From: Magnetococcales bacterium
GTDB lineage: Bacteria > Pseudomonadota > Magnetococcia > Magnetococcales > JADGCH01
Reading direction: 5' to 3'
NCBI GenBank assembly: GCA_015228995.1
Contig: JADGCM010000011.1
Location: 1 to 21,385, forward strand
Length of the DNA stretch: 21,385 nt
A model generated the notes under the pieces. The model did no database searches. It worked only from the letters and a program-made list of their open reading frames with translations, and was not told the origin of the DNA. A program made the position numbers and the translations under genes. Shown one piece after another: positions 1-8,132 of the stretch; position 1 is the stretch's first letter; each line of letters begins with the position of its first letter.

Positions 1-52
1 CCTGTGACCCCTGCCGTGTGAAGGCAGTGCTCTCCCGCTGAGCTAGCCGCCC
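1..52 (-). tRNA. tRNA-Val(CAC), 3' part cut off by window edge
   Basis: Read on the minus strand from 52, the sequence gives an acceptor strand GGGCGGC, a D-arm with the stem pair GCTC/GAGC, and an anticodon stem CTGCC/GGCAG. The stem encloses the seven-base loop TTCACAC. The anticodon is therefore CAC (plus-strand bases 18-20), which reads the valine codon GUG. The variable loop and the first bases of the T-arm follow before the window ends, so the T-loop and 3' acceptor strand are not visible. A sigma-70-like promoter lies just upstream (72-101), so the tRNA is probably transcribed independently of the ABC transporter genes behind it. Further tRNAs could follow outside the window. Confidence 0.93.
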
Positions 53-71
53 ATAAAGTGGCTGTGGGAAG

Positions 72-101
72 CTTATACCCGAAACAGGGGCCCCATGTCA
101 A
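72..101 (-). promoter_or_regulatory. Sigma-70-type promoter of the tRNA-Val gene
   Basis: On the minus strand a perfect -35 box TTGACA (96-101) is followed after 18 bases by TATAAG (72-77), a close match to the -10 consensus. The mature tRNA begins 19 bases further downstream, leaving a short leader of about 12 bases for RNase P to remove. The spacer contains the 8-bp GC palindrome GGGGCCCC (87-94). Assigned from sequence and position only. Confidence 0.6.
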
Positions 102-126
102 CCGTTAATTGTGGTAAAAAATGTCC

Positions 127-1350
127 CTACTGATAACGCAATGCTTCGATAGGGTTCATGATGGCTGCCTTGCGAGCGGGATAGATACCGAAGAAAATAC
201 CTACCCCGGCCGCCACTAGAAAGGCGATCAAGATTGCGGCCAAGGTCATCACCACCGCTACTTGAAAGAGCCGACTGGCCAGCCAAGCCCCGGCAACGCC
301 GCAGATAACACCCACTAAGCAGCCTATTAACGAGATCATAACCGACTCAATGAGAAACTGTAACAAAATGTCGCGCTGGCGCGCCCCAATGGCCAAACGC
401 AAACCAATCTCACGGGTACGTTCGGTAACGGCTACCAGCATGATATTCATGATACCGATCCCCCCTACCAGCAACGAAATCGAGGCAATGGAACCCAATA
501 ACAATGACATGACCCGTGCCACCTCCGTAGCTGAATTGGCCACAGTGGTGAGGTTACGAATGGAAAAATCGTTTTCTGCCGCTTCACGTAGGCGATGACG
601 CTGGCGTATTAAGCGCACCACAGCAGATTCGACAGCCGCCATCGCTGCATCGGAGCTGGCCTGTACCAGAATCATGCGTACGGCACCCGGAAAGGGGGAG
701 CCAAACAGGTGACGTTGAGCCGATGTTAGCGGCACCAAGATAGTATCGTCTTGGTCGCGGCCATCGAAGCTCTGTCCCTTTGGCGCCAATACACCGGCCA
801 CCGTAAATGGACTCTGGCGGATGCGGATGGTCTTACCGAGCGGGTCTTCTTCCCCAAACAGGTTAGCAACTACGGTTTGACCGATAAGAGCCAGCCGGCT
901 GGCGGAACGAACATCACTATCGGCAAAGGCGGTTCCCGCCACCAGCGGCCAAGATCGGGCCCTCAAATAATCGGGGGTGGTACCAAGAATGGAGCTGTTC
1001 CAGTTACTGGCACGATAGACCAACTGAGCGTTGTTCATGTAGACCGGCGCGACTAGGTTCACATGTGGCAGTGCCGAGATAGCCTCGGCATCACTGACCG
1101 TCAAAGTGGGGGCCGATCCGCTGCCACTGCGTGCCCCTCCCTGGGTGGTCGAACCAGATAGAACGATCAATAGATGGCTGCCCATGGCTTCGATAGTTTG
1201 CTGTACTGACCATTGGGCCCCCTGCCCGACCGCCATCATTAGGATGACCGAAGCGACTCCAATCACCATCCCCAACATGGTCAAAATGGTGCGCAAGCGG
1301 TTACTCCCCATTGCTTGCCACGCTTCACCAATCATGAGTCGCAGCATCAT
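127..1350 (-). CDS. MacB/FtsX-family ABC transporter permease
   Basis: This 407-residue inner-membrane permease has the MacB layout. An N-terminal membrane helix follows the typical NRLRTILTMLGMVIGVAS entry (residues 17-34). A large periplasmic MacB_PCD-type domain spans about 50-265, and an FtsX domain with three C-terminal helices spans about 280-400. The FtsX signature VTERTREIGLRLAIGAR (308-324) and the closing PARKAAIMNPIEALRYQ are clearly visible. The start ATG overlaps the ATPase stop by four bases (ATGA), so the two are translationally coupled. Proteins of this family use ATP hydrolysis in the cytoplasm to drive periplasmic conformational work, for example macrolide, peptide or lipoprotein export. 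No MacA-like membrane fusion protein is encoded beside it, so the substrate cannot be assigned. An alternative start one codon downstream is equally possible. Confidence 0.9.
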   Translation of the reverse strand: MMLRLMIGEAWQAMGSNRLRTILTMLGMVIGVASVILMMAVGQGAQWSVQQTIEAMGSHLLIVLSGSTTQGGARSGSGSAPTLTVSDAEAISALPHVNLVAPVYMNNAQLVYRASNWNSSILGTTPDYLRARSWPLVAGTAFADSDVRSASRLALIGQTVVANLFGEEDPLGKTIRIRQSPFTVAGVLAPKGQSFDGRDQDDTILVPLTSAQRHLFGSPFPGAVRMILVQASSDAAMAAVESAVVRLIRQRHRLREAAENDFSIRNLTTVANSATEVARVMSLLLGSIASISLLVGGIGIMNIMLVAVTERTREIGLRLAIGARQRDILLQFLIESVMISLIGCLVGVICGVAGAWLASRLFQVAVVMTLAAILIAFLVAAGVGIFFGIYPARKAAIMNPIEALRYQ

Positions 1351-2018
1351 GACACCACTACTCCATCACGTAAGCAAATAACACGGCTGGCGTAATGAGC
1401 CATCTCTGGCTCATGGGTCACCAATAGGATGGTGATGCCTGCTTGGTTGAGCTCCTGAAACAAGGCCATCACCTCGTGACTGGTACGGCTGTCAAGGTTA
1501 CCGGTCGGTTCGTCTGCCAATATCAAGCGTGGCTGATTCACCAGTGCCCGAGCCACGGCAACACGTTGTTGTTGCCCTCCAGAAATATGGCTTGGCAGTC
1601 GATTTTCCTGTTGTGTCAATCCCATACGAGCCAATAACTCTTTGGCTCGCTGACGTCGTTCGGTTCGTGGCACCGCTGCATAAACCAGAGGCAAACCGAC
1701 ATTGTCGATCAGATTCAGTCGTGGCAACAGCTGAAATCCCTGAAAGACAAAACCGATGGTACGATTACGCAACTGGGCTCGTTGGTTGTGATCCAGAGCC
1801 ACTACTGATTGACCATCCAGTAGGTAATCACCGGAACTCTGGGTATCAAGGCAACCGAGAATATTGAGCAAAGTCGATTTACCAGAACCGGAACTACCCA
1901 TAATAGCAACAAATTCACCGGATTGTACGGTCAAAGTGAGTTCCCTCAACACCAACAGAGAACCCGCTGCGGTTTGATAGCATTTATTGAGATGGCGGAT
2001 GAGGATGAGATCTGTCAT
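1347..2018 (-). CDS. ABC transporter ATP-binding protein (MacB/LolD-type ATPase)
   Basis: This gene encodes the nucleotide-binding subunit for the adjacent permease. Visible motifs are Walker A GSSGSGKST, a Q-loop in FVFQGFQLLPRL, the signature SGGQQQRVAVARAL, Walker B with the D-loop LILADEPTGNLDSRT, and the switch histidine in VTHEP. This set, with DEPTGNLD, is typical of the LolD/MacB branch. The ATG at 2018 (protein MTDLILIRHL...) is chosen because homology begins there. The frame stays open to an upstream ATG at 2066, but that would add a 16-residue extension rich in Cys, Ser and Thr that does not look like the family. From 2018 the protein is 223 residues, the usual length. The upstream region is shared with the divergent glycosyltransferase gene. 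Confidence 0.9.
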   Translation of the reverse strand: MTDLILIRHLNKCYQTAAGSLLVLRELTLTVQSGEFVAIMGSSGSGKSTLLNILGCLDTQSSGDYLLDGQSVVALDHNQRAQLRNRTIGFVFQGFQLLPRLNLIDNVGLPLVYAAVPRTERRQRAKELLARMGLTQQENRLPSHISGGQQQRVAVARALVNQPRLILADEPTGNLDSRTSHEVMALFQELNQAGITILLVTHEPEMAHYASRVICLRDGVVVS

Positions 2019-2102
2019 ACTGTCCGAGTGTAGCTGTGTTGTGGAAAACATGCAAGTTGTTTGCACTTTACCGGCAGCTTTGGTATCCTTGCAGGCCCTC
2101 GT

Positions 2103-2193
2103 CCCTCAAGCCCCTCTTCTCACAGGTGGAGAAGGGGGGTATGAAGTAGCCTCTTTACCTTCTCCCCTTGTGGGAGAGGGCAGGGTGAGGGGT
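2103..2193. repeat. Inverted pair of REP-like palindromic units
   Basis: Two related units of about 35 bases lie head to head between the divergent genes. Unit 1 reads on the plus strand from 2103 (CCCTCAAGCCCC...). Unit 2 reads on the minus strand from about 2193 down to 2158 (CCCCTCACCCTGCCC...). Each unit forms its own hairpin: 2111-2121 with 2129-2139 around a 7-base loop, and 2158-2166 with 2172-2180 around a 5-base loop. A third related unit lies at 11518-11544. The arrangement resembles a BIME, a pair of inverted REPs. Units like this are usually mobilised by a REP-associated transposase, and none is present in the window. Confidence 0.7.
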
Positions 2194-2245
2194 GCGAAAA
2201 ATGGAATGGTAGTAGATAGTAGATAATAGACAGGGGTAGTATTTA

Positions 2246-4222
2246 GTGTCGCGTTCGCACCGAAAAGGTCCCTTGCCACCACGTCAGGCACCCGTTACCA
2301 ATCACGGACGGACGTTGTCCGAGGCGGGGCGGTTGATAGCGGAGGGTAATTATCTCGAATCAGCAAAGAAGTTTGCCGAAGCAGCGCACCAGTACCCAAA
2401 ATCAGCGATTCCTCGCATTAACGAGGGGGTTTCTTACCTGCGCGCCGGTTTGCTCGACAAGGCTGAGGTGGCCTTTCAGCAGGCGGCCCTGATTGAACCC
2501 AAGCATCCGGATCTGCTCAAGAATCTCGCTGTGATGTTCATGTATCAGCAGCGCAATGAAGAAGCGGTAGCCGCTTTTCAGCAAGTACTGGCATTAGATT
2601 ACGGCGCCAGTCCGATGGAAATAGCTTCTTTGTGGAATAACTTGGGGGCTAGTCTGCGTCGTTTGAAGCGGCTTGAGGAATCGGTCGAATGTTTTCGCTC
2701 GGCCATTGAGCTGCACCCGTTCGTCGACCCATTCAAAAATCTATCGATCGCCTTAGAGGACTTGTGGCGCAGTAGCGAGGCTTTGGCCACCTTGAAGCAA
2801 GGGTTGGCACTCTTCCCCCAAGCAGGCGACTTGTTGTTACAAATGGGGTCGTTGTATCTCAACATGAGCCAAGCGCAGGAGGCTGTCGCCATCCTGAACC
2901 AGGTACCCCAACATAACAGCGCCAACAAGGTAGCCACCCTCATCTACCAGTTGGTCTCCCTTCAGTATGCCGGTGTGCCCAATCCTATGACCTTGAAACA
3001 GGTTGCCTCGACAATTGATCAGCTCCGGTCTGAATCGCTGCCGAGCACCCCACAGCCCTACACCAACAAACGTTCTGCAGACCGCCCGTTACGAGTCGGC
3101 TATGTCTCTGGTGATTTTCGCCACCACCCAGTGGCTTTTTTTATCACCCCAGTCATTCAGAACCACAACCCAAGCCGGGTGCAGTCCGTCTGCTATTTTA
3201 ACCATATCCATGAAGATCACTGGACTAATAAAATCAAAAGCAGGTGCTTTGCTTGGCGTCAAGTGGCCCTGATGTCTGATGATAAATTTGAAGCACAGAT
3301 CCGTGACGATCAAATCGACATCTTAGTCGATTTGTCCGGATATGCATCTTATAACCGGCTGACGCTTTTCACACGTAAACCAGCCCCGGTGCAAGTTACT
3401 TGGGCTGGGTGGCCTGGAACCACCGGCATGAAGGCCATCGACTGGTTGATCGCGGATCGGTTTCACATCGCCGCTAATGCTGAAGAAGAGGCCTGTTATA
3501 CCGAAAGCATCTTTCGGATGCCACACGGCTACGTCCCCTATCAGGTTGCGGACGACACCCCCAACTTTTCGGCGCTTCCGTACAGACGTAATAAATATAT
3601 TACATTTGGTTTTTACGATAATATTTCTAAGTTAAACAGAGCTGTTATAGCCGCATGGAGTCAGATCCTGGTTGCCCTACCTACCAGCCGCCTGCTGTTG
3701 CGCAACAAAAGGCTTGCTGATCCCAACATCCAACGCTATCTATCCACCCTGTTTCAACAACACGGCGTCACCACCCAGCGGGTCCAGTTCCTGGGTGAGT
3801 TAGAGCACCTCGCCATGATGGCCTCCTACAGTGAGGTAGACGTGGTTTTGGACACGTTCCCCTACTCTGGCCATACCACAACACTGGAAGCACTGTGGAT
3901 GGGAGTACCGGTCATCACGTTAACCGGATCAACATTTGCTGGGCGTCATTCTACCAGCCATCTTACCAATATCGGCCATGCCAACCTCGTCACCCGTTCT
4001 GTCGAACAGTACGTGCAGTTGGCGATTGACCTGGGCCATAATCCGGACCAGATAGAGGCTTTGCGCCACTTTTTGCGGGCCGATATGAAAAAATCCCATC
4101 TCCTGCGCCACACTGATTTTACCCGCACTCTGGAAGAGGGTTACCAGATGATGTGGGCCCGATGGCTGGAAAAATCGGCTACTGATCCCAACGCGCCAGA
4201 AACGCTTCAACACGCTTCATAA
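2246..4222 (+). CDS. TPR-repeat SPINDLY/OGT-type glycosyltransferase (GT41-like)
   Basis: This is a 658-residue cytoplasmic-type protein with no signal peptide. Residues about 25-240 are helical TPR-like repeats, for example around 53-86, 87-120 and 125-160. Residues about 280-640 match the GT41 O-GlcNAc transferase fold. SGDFRHHPVAFF (288-299) carries the conserved His, DILVDLSGY starts at 358, and FGFYDNISKL (454-463) holds the Lys matching the UDP-binding lysine of human OGT. DTFPYSGHTTTLEALWMGVPV (536-556) is the nucleotide-sugar loop. Such enzymes transfer a sugar from a UDP donor to Ser/Thr of proteins; bacterial substrates include flagellins and adhesins, but none is identifiable here. 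The start is GTG at 2246, preceded by an AGGGG ribosome site. The 3' end overlaps lpxD by 44 bp on the opposite strand. An AT-rich patch lies at 3586-3655. Confidence 0.88.
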   Translation: MSRSHRKGPLPPRQAPVTNHGRTLSEAGRLIAEGNYLESAKKFAEAAHQYPKSAIPRINEGVSYLRAGLLDKAEVAFQQAALIEPKHPDLLKNLAVMFMYQQRNEEAVAAFQQVLALDYGASPMEIASLWNNLGASLRRLKRLEESVECFRSAIELHPFVDPFKNLSIALEDLWRSSEALATLKQGLALFPQAGDLLLQMGSLYLNMSQAQEAVAILNQVPQHNSANKVATLIYQLVSLQYAGVPNPMTLKQVASTIDQLRSESLPSTPQPYTNKRSADRPLRVGYVSGDFRHHPVAFFITPVIQNHNPSRVQSVCYFNHIHEDHWTNKIKSRCFAWRQVALMSDDKFEAQIRDDQIDILVDLSGYASYNRLTLFTRKPAPVQVTWAGWPGTTGMKAIDWLIADRFHIAANAEEEACYTESIFRMPHGYVPYQVADDTPNFSALPYRRNKYITFGFYDNISKLNRAVIAAWSQILVALPTSRLLLRNKRLADPNIQRYLSTLFQQHGVTTQRVQFLGELEHLAMMASYSEVDVVLDTFPYSGHTTTLEALWMGVPVITLTGSTFAGRHSTSHLTNIGHANLVTRSVEQYVQLAIDLGHNPDQIEALRHFLRADMKKSHLLRHTDFTRTLEEGYQMMWARWLEKSATDPNAPETLQHAS

Positions 4223-5129
4223 ATTCTGGCAACTTGCGCAGGGCGCTCATTTCGATCAAATTGCGTCGGTGTTCTTGCCCCCACCACCCCGACCAAGTTT
4301 TGCCAGCGGGTACCTCAGTGGCCACTCCAGTGGCTGCGGCAACACGGCTGCCCTTGCCAACCGTGATATGGGGTGCCACCCCAGCCTGACCAGCTAATAT
4401 CGCGCCATCCTCAATGTGACAAGATCCGGCGATCCCCACCTGAGAAACAATCAAGACGTTGCGACCGATCTGGACGTTATGGCCAATCTGCACCAAATTA
4501 TCAATTTTGCTGCCAGAGCCAATCCGGGTCGCGCCAAAGCGGGCCCGATCAATCGTCGTCCCGGCGCCCACCTCAACATCATCTTCAATACAAACAATAC
4601 CAAAGTGAGGAATGCGTTGGTGCTGATCAGCCATAAACTGAAATCCGTAGCCATCCGCCCCGACAACGGCATTGCTGTGGATAATGCAACGGGCACCGAT
4701 CTCACAGCGTTCGTGGATGATGGCACCGGCGTGGACGATACTGTCGGCACCAATGACAACATGTGGCCCAATCACCACTCGTGGACCGATGGCCACCCGA
4801 TCGGCGAGACGGGCGCTGTCGTCTACGACTGCGGTAGGGTGAATGCCTACCGCGACCTGCATCGGTCGTAACCCCAACAACAGACCCGCACGACCCATAT
4901 CAATCGCTGGGTAGGAACTAATCAGACAGGGCAGGTTCGGGACCATCGTCGCCAAGGATTCAGGCAATATCAGTGCCGCTGCCCGGATGGGTTGCTGTAA
5001 CCAGCGCCGTTGCTCGGCAAACGATAGGTCGGATCCGGTGGCCTGTTCCAGCGGCGCAATGCCTCTGATCTCAACATCATCACCAAGGCGTGGCAAGGCC
5101 AGTTGCCGTGCCAGTTCGGCTAGTTTCAT
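4179..5129 (-). CDS. lpxD: UDP-3-O-acylglucosamine N-acyltransferase LpxD
   Basis: LpxD catalyses the third step of lipid A synthesis, adding the N-linked hydroxyacyl chain from acyl-ACP to UDP-3-O-acylglucosamine in the cytoplasm. The N-terminal domain runs to about residue 95 and binds the uridine. Many hexapeptide repeats follow (IGPRVVIGPHVVIGAD and others) and form the left-handed beta helix, and a helical tail closes the protein. NLVQIGHNV contains the expected catalytic histidine. The ATG at 5129 (MKLAELARQL...) is preferred because it matches the family N-terminus and has a GGGA ribosome site. An in-frame ATG at 5144 lacks one. From 5129 the protein is 316 residues, slightly short for LpxD. 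It lies 23 bases after rodA as the last gene of the mre operon, away from the usual fabZ-lpxA neighbours. Confidence 0.94.
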   Translation of the reverse strand: MKLAELARQLALPRLGDDVEIRGIAPLEQATGSDLSFAEQRRWLQQPIRAAALILPESLATMVPNLPCLISSYPAIDMGRAGLLLGLRPMQVAVGIHPTAVVDDSARLADRVAIGPRVVIGPHVVIGADSIVHAGAIIHERCEIGARCIIHSNAVVGADGYGFQFMADQHQRIPHFGIVCIEDDVEVGAGTTIDRARFGATRIGSGSKIDNLVQIGHNVQIGRNVLIVSQVGIAGSCHIEDGAILAGQAGVAPHITVGKGSRVAAATGVATEVPAGKTWSGWWGQEHRRNLIEMSALRKLPEFMKRVEAFLARWDQ

Positions 5130-5152
5130 GAGTCTAATTCCCATTCATTACA

Positions 5153-6319
5153 TTAATTATAATTATAAGAACCATGTTGCTTCGAGTGAACACTGACATG
5201 GGCCAATAGCCCCATACTGACCATAACGGTTAACATGGAACTACCGCCATAGCTCACCAGCGGTAAGGGAATACCTACAACCGGCAACAAGCCCACCACC
5301 ATACCGATATTAATCATCACGTGGAACGCAAACAAAGAGGTAATACCAGACGCCAACAGCATCCCAAAACGATCTCGTGCCATCGTAGCAATCAATAAAC
5401 CGTAGAAAATAATCAGCCCATACACCGTTATTAAGGCCAAAACACCGACAAATCCCCACTCCTCAGCCAATACAGAAAAAATGAAATCGGTATGTCGTTC
5501 AGGTAAAAAATGCAAATGGTTTTGACTACCGGCCATGAACCCCTTGCCGGTAAGACCACCCGAGCCAACGGCGATTTTCGACTGGATAATGTGATAACCC
5601 GTCCCAAGCGGATCCTGCTCCGGGAAAAACAGCGTTAGGATACGTTGACGCTGATAGCCATGTAACCAGTTCCACACCAACGGCATGGAGGCCAACACCG
5701 CTGTCACTGAAATCAACAATACCTTCCAGGTAATGCCCGCCACAAAAATAACCACACATCCGGTAGCAGCCACTACCACGGCGGTACCCAGATCTGGTTG
5801 GCGGATGATCATCAATAGGGCAGGTAAGATCAATAAAATTGGCACCGATAAATCAACAAGGCGCAATCCCGGAGTCACGGCTTGATCGTGAAAATAGCGG
5901 GACAATGCCATTATTAAGGCTAATTTCATCATTTCGGACGGTTGGATACGCACAATACCCAGATCAAGCCATCGGCGCGCCCCCATACCGACCGTTCCTG
6001 ATAACATCACTAACAATAATAATATCAGAGTGATGGCATAGACAAAATAAACATGACGGCGATAAAATTTAGACTCTCCAAGGGCAATCACCACCATAAG
6101 AATGACCGCTACAGTGAAGTGGATCGATTGCTGAATAATGAAGTTAGCCCCGTTTACCATGCCCCCAACTGCTGAATAAAGCGCCACCATCCCTATAGTA
6201 AAGACGGTGGTGATTAAAACCAACAACCCCCACGGAAATCGACTAAACCGTTCCGTCAGACGCACCAGCTCCAAACGTGGTGAAATGAGCAGCAGTGGTT
6301 CATTGCGATTAAAGAACAT
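5153..6319 (-). CDS. rodA: Peptidoglycan glycosyltransferase RodA
   Basis: RodA is the SEDS-family polymerase that builds glycan strands from lipid II during cell elongation and works with PBP2. The 388-residue protein is almost entirely hydrophobic, with about ten membrane segments. Family landmarks include RIQPSEMMKL (124-133), the extended loop ending HFLPERHTDFIFSVLAEEWG (270-289) that is characteristic of RodA and its FtsW relative, and PLPLVSYGGSS (351-361). Position next to mrdA identifies it as RodA rather than FtsW. The ATG at 6319 lies inside the end of mrdA (11-bp overlap) and is preceded by a strong GGGAGGGGGG stretch acting as ribosome site. It is the sixth gene of the operon that begins with the cheR-like gene. 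Confidence 0.95.
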   Translation of the reverse strand: MFFNRNEPLLLISPRLELVRLTERFSRFPWGLLVLITTVFTIGMVALYSAVGGMVNGANFIIQQSIHFTVAVILMVVIALGESKFYRRHVYFVYAITLILLLLVMLSGTVGMGARRWLDLGIVRIQPSEMMKLALIMALSRYFHDQAVTPGLRLVDLSVPILLILPALLMIIRQPDLGTAVVVAATGCVVIFVAGITWKVLLISVTAVLASMPLVWNWLHGYQRQRILTLFFPEQDPLGTGYHIIQSKIAVGSGGLTGKGFMAGSQNHLHFLPERHTDFIFSVLAEEWGFVGVLALITVYGLIIFYGLLIATMARDRFGMLLASGITSLFAFHVMINIGMVVGLLPVVGIPLPLVSYGGSSMLTVMVSMGLLAHVSVHSKQHGSYNYN

Positions 6320-8132
6320 GATCCACCCCCCTCCCCTGCTGCAACCGTTGCCGCTCGAAATAACGGTCGATTATTTTACCAGCGATTGGCGCGGCGGTTT
6401 GGCCGCCGTGTCCCCCATGCTCGACCACAATGGCCAGGGCGATTTCTGGTCGGTCGGCTGGGGCGTAAGCGACAAACAGGGCGTGATCACGAAATCGCCG
6501 CTCGTCTGAGCGATCATCATGGCGTTGCTGGCGGACCACCTGAGAGGTACCCGTTTTGCCGGCCACCCGTACCTCCGCTGGTTTAGCGGCGCGGCCGGTA
6601 CCATGCTCACCGTTGACCACCAATTCCATGCACTGTTTGATGATATTAATATGCTCCCGGCGAACAAAAACCGGCTGCCGTATAACGGGAGTCACGGCGT
6701 TATTCCGGATCATGGAGGGGCGGTACAACGTGCCGCCATTGGCAATGGCAGCGGTCATACAGGCTAATTGCAACGGTGTAGCGGTCAAGTAACCTTGACC
6801 GATGGCGGTGATCAGGTTTTCCCCCGGATACCAAATGGCCTCTTTACGTGTCTTACGCTTCCAAGTACGTGACGGCACCAAACCATGTCGCTCACCGTGC
6901 AGCCCCACACCACTGCTCTCACCAAAACCAAACAGACGGGCATATTTTTCAATAATATCAATACCGAGTTTCTCGCCCAAACGATAAAAATAGACATCAC
7001 ACGACTGCTCAATGGCCTCTTCTAAGTTGACCGAACCATGGCCCACACGACGCCAACAGTTAAAGCGTTGTGATTCACGCATGAGATAACCTGGACAAAA
7101 AAACCGATCCTGAGGGGTAATCCGCCCTTCCTGTAAGGCGGCCAATGCCACCACCATTTTGAAAGTAGAACCAGGTGGATATTGACCTTGTATGGCCTTA
7201 TTGCTGAGCGGTCTACCCGGGTTATTGAGCAGGACATACCATTGTTTGGCGGTAAAACCACGAATAAACTCGTTGGGATCATAAGCTGGGTAACTGACCA
7301 TGGCCAGCACCTCAAAGCTGTTGACATCGAGCACCACCACGGCACCGGTCTGTCCTTGAAACAGCTCCTCACAGCTCCGTTGTAACGCCAGATCAATGGT
7401 TAAATAGAGATCCTGGCCCGGCTGTGCTGCGCTTTGGTGCAACTCCCGCACTTGACGACCAAAGGCATTGATTTCTAGCTCACGCACCCCTTCGACACCA
7501 CGCAACAACTCCTCATAACTGCGTTCGACCCCATTTTTACCCACCAAGTCGCCGTAACGAAAGCGAATTTGGGTAAATTGCTCCCGATCGATATCGGTCA
7601 CCTCACCGAGATAACCAAGCAGATGAGCCCCCAACACACCGTAAGGGTAGACACGTTGTGATCGCGTTTGGATGATCACTCCCGGAAAGGAAGGTAAATG
7701 CACTTCGATGCCACTCAACTCCTCCCAAGTGAGATGCGATTTAACCTTGAGTGGTAAAAATGCCCGTTGTCGGCGCGACTGGCGCAAAACCACCTCAATG
7801 GTTTTATCGGATAAACTGGTATAGGTCTGCAAACGAGACAGCAATTGCGCCAGATCACCTGCCAATTCCGGAATGACCGCCAATACGTAGTCAGGGTTGT
7901 TCTCCACCAGCGGTACCCCGAAGCGGTCAAAAATACGGCCGCGTGGTGCCGGAATTGGGTGCAGGCTAATGCGGTTATCATTAGCCATATCTCGGTAGTG
8001 CCCGCCCTTTAATACTTGCAGATAGAACAGCCGCACCCCCAGACCGACCAACAACAAACCGCTCGCTCCGCCTAACAACAATAAGCGCCGCCGGACATCG
8101 ACACGGAATTGTTCTTGTGGATTTTCGATCAT
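6309..8132 (-). CDS. mrdA: Penicillin-binding protein 2 (elongation transpeptidase)
   Basis: PBP2 is the periplasmic class B transpeptidase that cross-links new peptidoglycan during rod elongation and activates RodA. The 607-residue protein has a short cytoplasmic tail, one membrane anchor (about 17-40), a dimerisation/pedestal domain beginning with APRGRIFDR (62-70), and a transpeptidase domain from about 260. The active-site motifs are intact: S322-T-F-K325 (SxxK with the acylated serine), S377-C-D (SxN/D), and K526-T-G. The length is close to E. coli PBP2 (633). The gene starts ATGA on the mreD stop (4-bp overlap) and runs 11 bp into rodA, so its translation is coupled on both sides. Confidence 0.95.
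   Translation of the reverse strand: MIENPQEQFRVDVRRRLLLLGGASGLLLVGLGVRLFYLQVLKGGHYRDMANDNRISLHPIPAPRGRIFDRFGVPLVENNPDYVLAVIPELAGDLAQLLSRLQTYTSLSDKTIEVVLRQSRRQRAFLPLKVKSHLTWEELSGIEVHLPSFPGVIIQTRSQRVYPYGVLGAHLLGYLGEVTDIDREQFTQIRFRYGDLVGKNGVERSYEELLRGVEGVRELEINAFGRQVRELHQSAAQPGQDLYLTIDLALQRSCEELFQGQTGAVVVLDVNSFEVLAMVSYPAYDPNEFIRGFTAKQWYVLLNNPGRPLSNKAIQGQYPPGSTFKMVVALAALQEGRITPQDRFFCPGYLMRESQRFNCWRRVGHGSVNLEEAIEQSCDVYFYRLGEKLGIDIIEKYARLFGFGESSGVGLHGERHGLVPSRTWKRKTRKEAIWYPGENLITAIGQGYLTATPLQLACMTAAIANGGTLYRPSMIRNNAVTPVIRQPVFVRREHINIIKQCMELVVNGEHGTGRAAKPAEVRVAGKTGTSQVVRQQRHDDRSDERRFRDHALFVAYAPADRPEIALAIVVEHGGHGGQTAAPIAGKIIDRYFERQRLQQGRGVDHVL

Noticed and set aside
127..2018. Specific assignment as macrolide exporter MacAB
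   Set aside because: The ATPase and permease are separate proteins, whereas MacB is a fusion, and no MacA adaptor is present. Only a family-level call is justified.
2024..2060. TTGCAT-17-TACACT as promoter of the ABC genes
   Set aside because: Only three and four consensus matches, and the predicted start would fall at the ATG itself, so a leaderless message would be required.
2019..2066. Upstream start of the ABC ATPase at 2066
   Set aside because: The added 16 residues do not resemble the family, and homology starts at the ATG at 2018.
4416..4871. Plus-strand open frame of 151 codons inside lpxD
   Set aside because: It mirrors the hexapeptide repeats of LpxD on the other strand. LpxD is unambiguous and the shadow frame resembles no family.
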